From the NCBI RefSeq assembly GCF_018736105.1, contig NZ_CP076135.1, positions 1,362,001 through 1,426,000 of the forward strand: a DNA stretch of 64,000 nt, in the 5' to 3' direction. Both the position numbers and the translations under genes were made by a program. This document shows, one piece after another, positions 16,480-24,031 of this stretch. The notes beneath the pieces were generated by a model. The model was not told the origin of the DNA and did not search any database. It worked only from the letters and a program-made list of their open reading frames with translations. Origin of the DNA: Bradyrhizobium sediminis (GTDB taxonomy: Bacteria; Pseudomonadota; Alphaproteobacteria; Rhizobiales; Xanthobacteraceae). Position 1 is the first letter of the stretch. The number at the start of each line of letters is the position of its first letter.

Positions 16480-18222
16480 TCAGGCGGAAGCGCGCACGCG
16501 CTGCTTGTCGTACAGGTCCTTTTCCTCGTCGGCGATCGGAACGATGTAGGGCTCGACCGCGCGCTTTTCGCTGGTCATCTTGCCGTCCTTCTTGCTCAAC
16601 AGCGTGTGGCAGAACCAGTTCTCGTTGTCCTTTTCGGGATAGTCGGTGCGCAGGTGATAGAGGCCCCAGCGGCTTTCGGTGCGGTACAGCGAGGCATGCG
16701 CCGCCATATCGGCGCAGTCGACGATCGACTGGGTCTCGAGCGCGCGCAGCAGTTCGTGCGAATTGCGCGCGATCATCCGGTTTTCCATGTCGTCGCGAAC
16801 TTCGGCGAGGCGGCGCTGTCCGAGCTCGAACTTGCGCGTCACCTTCGGCGGCTGCAGATAGTCGTTGACCAGACGGCGCGCCTTGTACTCGACCTGGTTC
16901 GGCGGGATGCCGTCCTCACGTTTGGTCGGCGCCATCACGCGTTCGCGTTCCCGCTCGACGTCGCCGGCGTCGAATTTCGCAAAGTCGGTGCTGTCGGCGT
17001 ATTCCATCGCATGTTCGCCGGCCGCCGATCCGTTGGTGAAGGCGCCGAGCATGTAGTTGTGGGGTACGCTGGCCATATCGCCGGCGGCATAGAGACCGGG
17101 GATCGTGGTTCGGGCGAAATCATCGACGAACACGCCGGAAGCGCTGTGCCCGGAGCAGAAGCCGATTTCGGAGATGTGCATCTCGATCGGTTCCTCGCGA
17201 TAGTCGGTGCCGCGGCCCTCGTGAAACAGCCCGCGCGTCGGACGCTCGACCTTGTGCAACGTGGTCTCGATCTCGCTGATGGTATCTTCATGAAGATGGT
17301 TGAGCTTGAGGAAGACCGGTCCCTTGCCGGACTGCAGCTCGTTGTAGAATTCGAGCATCATCTGGCCGGACCAGTAATCGCATTCGATAAAGCGGGCGCC
17401 CTCGTTGTTGGCGGTGTAGGCGCCGAACGGGCCGGCGACATAGGCGCAGGCGGGGCCGTTATAGTCCTTGATCAGCGGGTTGATCTGGAAGCATTCGAGG
17501 TTCGCGAGCGCGGCGCCCGCGTGATAGGCCATGGCGTAGCCGTCGCCGGAATTGGCGGCGTTCTCGTAGGTGCCGAACATGTAGCCTGAGGTCGGCAATC
17601 CGAGCCGGCCGGCGGCTCCCATGCACAGGATCACGGATTTCGCCTTGATCACCAGGATCTCCGCGGTCCTTGTGTTGACGCCGATCGCCCCGGCGATGCG
17701 GCCGTCGTTGCCGGTCAACAGGCGGGTCGCCATGTAGCGGTTGGAAATCAGGATGCGGGCGCGCCGCAATTGGCGGTAGAGCGCCTTCTTGACGGTCTCG
17801 CCATTCGGCATCGGCAGCACATAGGTTCCGATGTGGTGGACCTTCTTGACGGCGAAGTCGCCGTTCTCGTTCTTGAGAAAGCGAATGCCGAAACTGTCGA
17901 GTTCCTCGATGATCGAGTAGCAGCGCTCGGCATATTTGTAGACCGCCTTCTGATCGACGATGCCGTCATTGGCGATGGTGATTTCCTTGGTGTACTGCTC
18001 GGGCGTGGCGTAGCCCGGAATGACGGCATTGTTGAGCCCGTCCATGCCCATGGAGATCGCGCCGGAGCGCTTCACATTGGCCTTCTCGAGCAGGACCACA
18101 TTGGCCTTGGGATTTTTCAGCTTGGCCTTCAGCGCGGCCATCGGCCCCGCGGTGCCGCCGCCGATCACCAAGACATCGCACGACACTTCCGAGAGGCCGT
18201 CGAGAATTTCGTCCATCGCCAT
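16480..18222 (-). CDS. AprA-like flavoprotein of the fumarate reductase/succinate dehydrogenase family
   Basis: 580 residues. The FAD-binding motif GGGTAGP is at 21-27. The segment VKRSGAISMGMDGLNN at about 50-65 matches the AprA form (ERSGA..QG...IN) rather than the histidyl-FAD motif of succinate dehydrogenase, so FAD is probably not covalently bound. A second FAD block is TIPGLYAAGDMASVPHNYML. The helical C-terminus is complete. In true adenylylsulfate reductase AMP and sulfite give APS, but no sat or apt gene is nearby, so the substrate is uncertain. Ribosome site AAGGA, 8 nt before the ATG. The neighbouring ferredoxin and ferredoxin-NADP reductase would provide an electron path. Confidence 0.88.
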   Translation of the reverse strand: MAMDEILDGLSEVSCDVLVIGGGTAGPMAALKAKLKNPKANVVLLEKANVKRSGAISMGMDGLNNAVIPGYATPEQYTKEITIANDGIVDQKAVYKYAERCYSIIEELDSFGIRFLKNENGDFAVKKVHHIGTYVLPMPNGETVKKALYRQLRRARILISNRYMATRLLTGNDGRIAGAIGVNTRTAEILVIKAKSVILCMGAAGRLGLPTSGYMFGTYENAANSGDGYAMAYHAGAALANLECFQINPLIKDYNGPACAYVAGPFGAYTANNEGARFIECDYWSGQMMLEFYNELQSGKGPVFLKLNHLHEDTISEIETTLHKVERPTRGLFHEGRGTDYREEPIEMHISEIGFCSGHSASGVFVDDFARTTIPGLYAAGDMASVPHNYMLGAFTNGSAAGEHAMEYADSTDFAKFDAGDVERERERVMAPTKREDGIPPNQVEYKARRLVNDYLQPPKVTRKFELGQRRLAEVRDDMENRMIARNSHELLRALETQSIVDCADMAAHASLYRTESRWGLYHLRTDYPEKDNENWFCHTLLSKKDGKMTSEKRAVEPYIVPIADEEKDLYDKQRVRASA

Positions 18223-18434
18223 CGCTTTTTCCTTCGCCTTGATCGAAGCAATTTCCGTTCCATGGAGTTTGAAACGGGTCTTTTTGCCAGAATAGGCGGG
18301 CGAGCCGTCGGCGATAGCAATTAGTTGTCAGCGCGATGAAAGGTTGCGAGATTCTGATTTCCGACGTGGCGACAACGCAAAGCGGCACTCGGCCTCCGTT
18401 GCCGGAAGCGGCGCGGCGGGTCAGGGGCGCCGGC

Positions 18435-19208
18435 CTAGCGTTCGACGAAAGCCTTTTCGATCACGAAATGGCCGGGCTCGGCGTGGTTGCCTTCCGAAAG
18501 ACCTTGCTGCTCGAAGCTGCGCCGCAGGTCTTCCAGCATGCCGGGGCTGCCGCACAGCATGATGCGGTCGGTCGCGATGTTCAGCGGCGGCAGGCCGATG
18601 TCGTGGAACAACTGCTCCGAAGCGATCAGGTCGGTGATGCGGCCGCGATTGCGGAACGGTTCGCGCGTCACCGTCGGATAATAGATGAATTGCCGGCGCA
18701 TCAGCGGGCCGAAGAACTCGTCATTATCGAGACTAGCGACCAGTTGCTCGCCATAGGCCAGTTCGGAGACCTGCCGGCAGCCGTGGACCAGAACGATGGT
18801 CTCGAACCGGTCGTAGATATCCGGGTCCTTGATCAGGCTGGCGAAGGGCGCGAGGCCGGTTCCGGTTGACAGCAGCAGCAGCCGTTTGCCGGGAAGCAGG
18901 TTGTCGGTCACCAGCGTGCCGGTGGCCTTGCGGCCAACCAGGATGGTATCGCCTTCCTCGATCTTCTGCAGCCGCGAGGTGAGCGGACCGTCCGCGACCT
19001 TGATACTGAAGAACTCCAGAGCTTCCTCGTGATTGGCGCTCGCCATGCTGTAGGCGCGCAACAGCGGCCGGCCGTCGACCTCGAGCCCGATCATCGCAAA
19101 CTGTCCGTTCTGGAACCGGAACCCGGAATTGCGGGTGGCGGTGAAGCTGAACAGGGTGTCGGTCCAGTGCCGGACGGAAAGAACTTTTTCTCGGTGGAAG
19201 GCGCTCAT
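18435..19208 (-). CDS. fpr: Ferredoxin--NADP reductase
   Basis: 257 residues of the bacterial subclass I Fpr type. The FAD-binding block is RPLLRAYSMASANHEE and the NADP-binding block STGTGLAPFASLIKDP. The C-terminal region includes MLCGSPGMLEDLRR and ends FVIEKAFVER, where an aromatic-poor tail follows the family. It exchanges electrons between NADPH and ferredoxin or flavodoxin. The ATG at 19208 begins MSAFHREKVLSVRHWTDTLF, typical of the family; an upstream ATG at 19307 adds basic sequence of no family resemblance. It is separated from the AprA-like gene by 212 bp, so it may be transcribed alone. Confidence 0.92.
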   Translation of the reverse strand: MSAFHREKVLSVRHWTDTLFSFTATRNSGFRFQNGQFAMIGLEVDGRPLLRAYSMASANHEEALEFFSIKVADGPLTSRLQKIEEGDTILVGRKATGTLVTDNLLPGKRLLLLSTGTGLAPFASLIKDPDIYDRFETIVLVHGCRQVSELAYGEQLVASLDNDEFFGPLMRRQFIYYPTVTREPFRNRGRITDLIASEQLFHDIGLPPLNIATDRIMLCGSPGMLEDLRRSFEQQGLSEGNHAEPGHFVIEKAFVER

Positions 19209-19421
19209 TGGGTTCGGTCCGATGTCGATGGTCGCGGTTCGCGTCACGCTGCGGTCGCGAAACCGGTTTCTGAAGCGACTGATCGGTGAGGGAACGAGAT
19301 CGCGCAATCTCGGTGAAGCAATCGCGGTTGATTAATTTCGGAAATAGTTGGCGTGGTCTGGCAACAAATTGCTCTCGCCCCGGCGGCATTGCTGGTCGAA
19401 TGCCGGCATGGAGAATTGGCC

Positions 19422-19733
19422 ATGTCCGCCTTGCTTGCTTCGCCCGCATCGGCCCCTGCGCACGTCGCCGTCAGCGACAATCTCGATTTTCTGGAACTGA
19501 CGACGGCGCAGGGGGAAGAGATCCGGCTACAGGCCGGGAGCCTTCGCGCCGCCTGCAAATGTGCTCACTGCGTCAGGGCGCGGATCGACGGCAGGTTCCC
19601 GGACCGGTTCGACGGCATCGCCATCACGCAAGTTTCTCCGATCGGCGATTACGCGATCAACATTGCATTCTCGGACGGTCACGCGCGCGGAATCTATCCG
19701 TGGAGCTATTTGTCCGAGTTGCAGGCCGGTTAG
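19422..19733 (+). CDS. DUF971 (GBBH-like N-terminal domain) protein
   Basis: 103 residues with the DUF971 pattern: LELTTAQGEEIRLQAGSLRA, then the CxxC site in CKCAHCVRARIDG, and SDGHARGIYPWSYLSEL at the end. In gamma-butyrobetaine hydroxylases the same domain binds zinc through three Cys and one His; the C-K-C-A-H-C cluster here could do so. Stand-alone DUF971 proteins are often found near iron-sulfur or Mrp genes. The ATG at 19422 has GGAG 8 nt upstream. It is divergent from fpr. Confidence 0.87.
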   Translation: MSALLASPASAPAHVAVSDNLDFLELTTAQGEEIRLQAGSLRAACKCAHCVRARIDGRFPDRFDGIAITQVSPIGDYAINIAFSDGHARGIYPWSYLSELQAG

Positions 19734-19802
19734 TCCGCTTACCGTTACGAGCGCTATTTGAGGCTGCGTCTCCCGATGGAGGTACCGCCGGGGCTGCCAA
19801 CT

Positions 19803-19818
19803 TGGCATAAGGCTTGCT
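19803..19818 (+). promoter_or_regulatory. Sigma-54 (RpoN)-type promoter of the Crp/Fnr gene
   Basis: TGGCAT-AAGGC-TTGCT matches the -24/-12 consensus TGGCAC-N5-TTGCW with one mismatch; the invariant GG and GC are 10 nt apart. Transcription would start near 19829, giving a leader of about 27 nt before the ATG at 19856. The match overlaps an upstream TTG that would otherwise be a possible start codon. No enhancer-binding protein gene is nearby. Confidence 0.6.
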
Positions 19819-19855
19819 GCGCTTTCAGAATTATAATTCCGATCTGGAGCGCAGA

Positions 19856-20641
19856 ATGCAGATCTATGCGGCTACTAACGCGGCAATGGGACCTGCGGCA
19901 GGGCGCCCGCGGGCAGCGGCTTCGAAGGGTGGAGAGTCGCTGCTCCTGACCGAAAGTGCGCGGTCGCTCGGCGGCGCACCATCGCTGTTCGAGGCGCTGT
20001 CGCAGGGCGAACGCGCGACCGTCCTCAAACACGGCCGCCGCAAGGTGTTCTACCGTGGCCAGACCCTGTTCAATCAGGGCACCAAGCATGACGGCATCTA
20101 TCTCATCGAGACCGGTCGGATAAGGGTTTTCTACACGGCTCCCTCCGGACGCGAAATTACGCTCGCCTACTGGCATCCCGGCAATTTCGTCGGCGGCCCG
20201 GAAGTGTTCGGCGCCGGCGTTCACCAATGGTCTGGCGTCGCCACCAGCAATTCAAGCGTCGTTCAGCTTCCCGGCAAGGAACTGCGGTCGCTCGTCGTGG
20301 AGGTGCCGAACCTCGCGATCGGGCTGATCGAAGGGCTGACCTTCAAGGGCAAGTGCTACTCGGCGCTGGCCCAGATGCTGGGGACGCGATCGATCACGGA
20401 GCGGCTGGCGCATCTGTTGCTGCACCTGACGGAACTTTACGGCGTCGACGATCCCGAAGGTATTCTGATTGGGGCGGCGTTCACCCATGCCGATCTCGCG
20501 CACATGGTGGGCGCCACGCGCCAATGGGTCACGATCAGCCTCAAGCGCCTGCAGGAAAAAGGCATCGTGGCGTCCCGGAAGTCGCAAATCATCGTTCGCC
20601 GGCCCGACCTGCTGCAGGGGATGAAAGGCCTGGGTGACTGA
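19856..20641 (+). CDS. Crp/Fnr family transcriptional regulator
   Basis: 261 residues. The cyclic-nucleotide-binding-like beta barrel runs from about residue 45 to 160 (VFYRGQTLFNQGTKHDGIYL, then GREITLAYWHPGNFVGG). The C-terminal helix-turn-helix is FTHADLAHMVGATRQWVTIS with recognition helix TRQWVTISLKRLQ. It has no N-terminal cysteine cluster like FNR, so oxygen sensing through iron-sulfur is unlikely. The ATG at 19856 has GGAG six bases upstream and sits just after the sigma-54-type promoter. It is the likely regulator of the ABC transporter genes that follow and perhaps of the divergent AprAB-like arm. Confidence 0.9.
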   Translation: MQIYAATNAAMGPAAGRPRAAASKGGESLLLTESARSLGGAPSLFEALSQGERATVLKHGRRKVFYRGQTLFNQGTKHDGIYLIETGRIRVFYTAPSGREITLAYWHPGNFVGGPEVFGAGVHQWSGVATSNSSVVQLPGKELRSLVVEVPNLAIGLIEGLTFKGKCYSALAQMLGTRSITERLAHLLLHLTELYGVDDPEGILIGAAFTHADLAHMVGATRQWVTISLKRLQEKGIVASRKSQIIVRRPDLLQGMKGLGD

Positions 20642-20822
20642 GCCGGTGCCCATTGCTTTGGCTTTGAGCGGATAAACTGCCCAAGGAGTAAGCACCCGGT
20701 CTTTCACGGCAACTAATCGACCGCCGGCACCAGACGACGTTTGCCGCATCGACCGGATCGACAAAGGATGGCGAAAAACAGGGAGCAATAACCCGAGGCG
20801 CATCAACCACCGAGAGGCTTTC

Positions 20823-22241
20823 ATGGATTGCAAATTGGGATATCGCAGCTTTTCCGTCCTCGTCGCAGCAGCAGCATTCGCCCTTGCCAGTCCGGCAGGC
20901 GCGCAGACCAAAGTCACGATCGGCATCGGAACCCAGGATACCACCACGAATACGGCCACCGTCGGCACCATCATCCGCCAGCTCAATTTGATGGAGAAGT
21001 ACCTCCCCAAGGACGGCAAATACGCCAACATCAAATTCGAGTTCGAGTGGCAGAACTTCACCTCCGGTCCGCCCGTCACCAATGGCATGATGGCGAACAA
21101 ATTGCAGTTCGGCATGATGGGCGACTATCCCTTGGTGGTGAATGGCTTCACCTTCGAGAGCAATCCCGAGAGCAAGAGCCGGCTGATCGCGGTTGCGGCC
21201 TACAGCCTCGAAGGTTCCGGCAACGGCCTCGTCGTCCACAAGGACTCGCCCTATTACGAACTGTCCGACCTCAAGGGCAAACTGGTCAGCGTTCCCTTCG
21301 GTTCCGCCGCGCACGGCATGATGCTGAAGGCGATGCAGGACAGGAAGTGGCCGTCCGACTATTTCCAACTGATCAGCCAGAGCCCTGAAGTCGGCTCCAC
21401 CAACCTGCAGGAAAAGAAGATCGACGCCCACGCCGATTTCGTTCCGTTCGCCGAACTGCTCCCGTTCCGCGGCTTCGCGCGCAAGATCTTCGACGGTGTC
21501 GAAACCAACCTGCCGACCTGGCATGGCGTCGTGGTTCGTACCGATTTCGCCGAAAAATATCCGGAAGTGGTGGTCGGCTACATCAAAGCGATCATCGCCG
21601 CCAACGCCTGGGTGCGCGCCGATCCGAAACTCGCCGCCGAAAAGATCCAGGAGTGGACCGGCATCAACAAGGAAGTGGTCTACATCTTCCTCGGTCCCGG
21701 CGGCAATATGACCACCGACCCCACCATCAAGCCGGCACTGATCGAGGCCGCGGCCACCGACGTCAAGGTGCTGCAGAATCTCGGCCGCATGAAGGAGTTC
21801 GATCCGAAGAAGTGGGTCGACGACAGCTATGTCCGCAAGGCCTATGCCGAACTGAAGCTGGACTATGACGCCGAGCTCAAGAGCACCCGGAACTACGAAG
21901 TCGCCGGCGAGGACAAGTTCTGCAAGAAGCCGATCGGCGATCCGCGCAAGGCCGGCGAGGTCTGGGTCGACGGCGAGGGCATTGCGCCCTACAGCAGCGC
22001 CGCCTGCACGCTCGGCGCCTATGCCGACATCAAGGCCAAGGGCAAGAAGATCAACGTCGCCTACGTCTTCGATACCTCGCGCGGCATCAAGCTGTTCGCC
22101 GACCAGGCCTACTACGCCGCCGGCAAGAGCGAAATCGCGCCGTTCCTGCTGAAGAAGGACGCCGAAGCCTATGCGGCGAAGATCGGCGGCAAGGTGCTGA
22201 GTTTCGACGATGCGCTGAAGACCGCAGTCAGCGGAGGTTAG
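20823..22241 (+). CDS. ABC transporter substrate-binding protein (SsuA/TauA/NrtA type) with NosL-like C-terminal domain
   Basis: 472 residues. A signal peptide ends near residue 27 (ASPAGA-Q), so the protein is periplasmic. Residues 30 to about 345 form the type II binding fold of the nitrate/sulfonate/taurine group (NFTSGPPVTNGMMANKLQFG, MGDYPLVVNG). From about residue 357 an extra domain follows: IAPYSSAACTLGAYADI, then NVAYVFDTSRGIKLFADQAY, and DAEAYAAKIGGKVLSFDDAL. This is the pattern of the second half of the copper chaperone NosL. The CGM copper motif of NosL is absent. It is followed by its permease and ATPase. The substrate is not known. Confidence 0.88.
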   Translation: MDCKLGYRSFSVLVAAAAFALASPAGAQTKVTIGIGTQDTTTNTATVGTIIRQLNLMEKYLPKDGKYANIKFEFEWQNFTSGPPVTNGMMANKLQFGMMGDYPLVVNGFTFESNPESKSRLIAVAAYSLEGSGNGLVVHKDSPYYELSDLKGKLVSVPFGSAAHGMMLKAMQDRKWPSDYFQLISQSPEVGSTNLQEKKIDAHADFVPFAELLPFRGFARKIFDGVETNLPTWHGVVVRTDFAEKYPEVVVGYIKAIIAANAWVRADPKLAAEKIQEWTGINKEVVYIFLGPGGNMTTDPTIKPALIEAAATDVKVLQNLGRMKEFDPKKWVDDSYVRKAYAELKLDYDAELKSTRNYEVAGEDKFCKKPIGDPRKAGEVWVDGEGIAPYSSAACTLGAYADIKAKGKKINVAYVFDTSRGIKLFADQAYYAAGKSEIAPFLLKKDAEAYAAKIGGKVLSFDDALKTAVSGG

Positions 22242-22243
22242 AC

Positions 22244-23146
22244 GTGGAAAGCTTGGCCATCAGGCGCGACCTGCAGGAACCTGCCGTGCCGCCGCCAACC
22301 CGGGAGATGCCGGCGGGGGAAACAACGCCCGTCGGCAGGCCGACGCTGACGACCTACGTGAAACGATGGCTGCAGCTCAACCGTCGCGGCCTGCGGGCCG
22401 CGGCGATCGGCGCGATCTCGCTGGCGCTGTTCCTGCTCGCCTGGCATCTGCTGACGACCTACAAGGTGGTTTTCTTCGTCCGCTTCACCAACGTGCCGTC
22501 GCCGGCGGCGGTCTATGAGAGCCTGGCCCGCGCCAGCCACGACTCGAAATTCTTCTTGCATGTGATGCTGAGCTGCCGCCGCATTCTGCTCGGCTTCTCG
22601 CTCGCCGCCGTCGTCGCAGTCCCGCTCGGGCTGGTGATGGGACGCTTCAGGCTCGCCCACGAGATCGTGTTTCCGGTCACCGAAATCCTGCGTCCGATCC
22701 CCGCCATTGCATGGGTGCCGATGGCGATCATGCTGTGGCCGACCAACGAGCAGAGCATCGTCTACATCACCTTCCTCGGATCCTTCTTTCCGATCCTGGT
22801 CAACACGCTGCACGGCATGTCGCTGGTCGATCCGGTCCTGGTGCGGGCGGCGCAGTGCCTTGGCGCCCGCGAGCTGTCGATTTTCCGCGAGGTCTACTTC
22901 CCGGGATCGCTGCCGCACATCTTCACCGGCCTTACCGTCGGAATGGGCGTGGCCTGGGTCTCGCTGATCGCAGCCGAGATGATCTCCGGCCAGTACGGCA
23001 TCGGCTATTTCACCTGGGAAGCCTACTCGCTGGTGCAGTACGCCGACATCGCGCTCGGGATGATCTGCATCGGCGTACTCGGCCTCGGATCGAGCGCGCT
23101 GATCCGCGGACTGGGCCGCCTCGTCATGCCATGGAGCCGATCATGA
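22244..23146 (+). CDS. ABC transporter permease (SsuC/TauC/NrtB type)
   Basis: 300 residues with a hydrophilic N-terminus of about 50 residues and then about six membrane segments (first at AAIGAISLALFLLAWHLL). The cytoplasmic EAA loop that contacts the ATPase is VRAAQCLGARELSIFREVYF followed by PGSLPHIFTG. The start codon is GTG at 22244, two bases after the stop of the binding protein, with GGAGG six bases upstream. The stop overlaps the ATPase start as ATGA. Confidence 0.93.
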   Translation: MESLAIRRDLQEPAVPPPTREMPAGETTPVGRPTLTTYVKRWLQLNRRGLRAAAIGAISLALFLLAWHLLTTYKVVFFVRFTNVPSPAAVYESLARASHDSKFFLHVMLSCRRILLGFSLAAVVAVPLGLVMGRFRLAHEIVFPVTEILRPIPAIAWVPMAIMLWPTNEQSIVYITFLGSFFPILVNTLHGMSLVDPVLVRAAQCLGARELSIFREVYFPGSLPHIFTGLTVGMGVAWVSLIAAEMISGQYGIGYFTWEAYSLVQYADIALGMICIGVLGLGSSALIRGLGRLVMPWSRS

Positions 23147-24018
23147 GCCAGACCGTCGCGAGCCAGCCTCCCAGGGGCCGCATCGACGTCAGAAACTTCG
23201 CCTTGAGCTATCCGACCCTGGATGGCCCGGTGGAGGCGGTCAGCGACGCCACGATCCACGTCAACCCAGGCGAGTTCGTCTCGATCGTCGGGCCGTCCGG
23301 CTGCGGCAAATCCACTTTGCTCAACGCGGTCGCGGGCTTTCTCAAGCCGACCGGGGGCGACGTCACGGTCGACGATGAAGTGGTGGACGGTCCCGGCGCC
23401 GATCGCGGAATGGTGTTCCAGCAATATTCGCTGTTCCCGTGGAAGACGGTCAAGGGCAACGTCGAATTCGGCCTCAAGATGAAGCATCTCGATAAGTCGA
23501 GCCGGGACCGCGCCGCGCGCACGCTGCTCGGCCTCGCCGGGCTCACCGCTTTCGAGAACAAGTATCCGGACAGCCTGTCGGGAGGCATGAAGCAGCGCGT
23601 CGGCATCGTTCGTGCGCTCGCCACCGGGCCGAAGGTCCTGCTGCTCGACGAGCCGTTCGGCGCGCTTGATGCCCAGACCCGGATCATCATGCAGCAAATT
23701 CTCACCAACATGTGGCAGCGCCTGAAGATATCGGTGCTGTTCGTCACCCACGATATCGACGAGGCGATCTTCCTGTCGGACCGGGTCTATTGCATGACGG
23801 CACGCCCGGGGACGATCAAGGCCGAGATCGCCATTCCGCTCGAGCGTCCCCGGCATCAGTCGATGATGATGTCGTCGGAATTCCTGGCGCTGCGCCGCGG
23901 CCTGATGTCGTTGATCCGCGAGGAGAGCATCAAGGCGATGGGCGGTGAGGTCAGCGATCTCGCGCTGGATGGCCTGAGCATCGACCTGCACGGCCAGACG
24001 CTCGCCGACCTGGTCTGA
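23143..24018 (+). CDS. ABC transporter ATP-binding protein (SsuB/TauB/NrtD type)
   Basis: 291 residues. Walker A is GPSGCGKST (50-58), the Q-loop FQQYSLFPWKTVKGN, the signature LSGGMKQRVGIVRAL, Walker B KVLLLDEPFGALD and the switch histidine LFVTHDIDEAIF, all intact. The C-terminal extension of about 50 residues is of the usual kind for nitrate/sulfonate/taurine importers. It powers uptake through the permease encoded just upstream, with which it overlaps by 4 nt. It ends 13 bp before the convergent malonyl-CoA decarboxylase gene. Confidence 0.95.
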   Translation: MSQTVASQPPRGRIDVRNFALSYPTLDGPVEAVSDATIHVNPGEFVSIVGPSGCGKSTLLNAVAGFLKPTGGDVTVDDEVVDGPGADRGMVFQQYSLFPWKTVKGNVEFGLKMKHLDKSSRDRAARTLLGLAGLTAFENKYPDSLSGGMKQRVGIVRALATGPKVLLLDEPFGALDAQTRIIMQQILTNMWQRLKISVLFVTHDIDEAIFLSDRVYCMTARPGTIKAEIAIPLERPRHQSMMMSSEFLALRRGLMSLIREESIKAMGGEVSDLALDGLSIDLHGQTLADLV

Positions 24019-24031
24019 CCGCCCGACCCGG

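Noticed and set aside
16480..18222. Calling the flavoprotein a true adenylylsulfate reductase or fumarate reductase
   Set aside because: It resembles AprA in its FAD region, but no sat gene or full AprB is present, and it lacks the covalent-FAD motif of succinate dehydrogenase; only a family-level call is supported.
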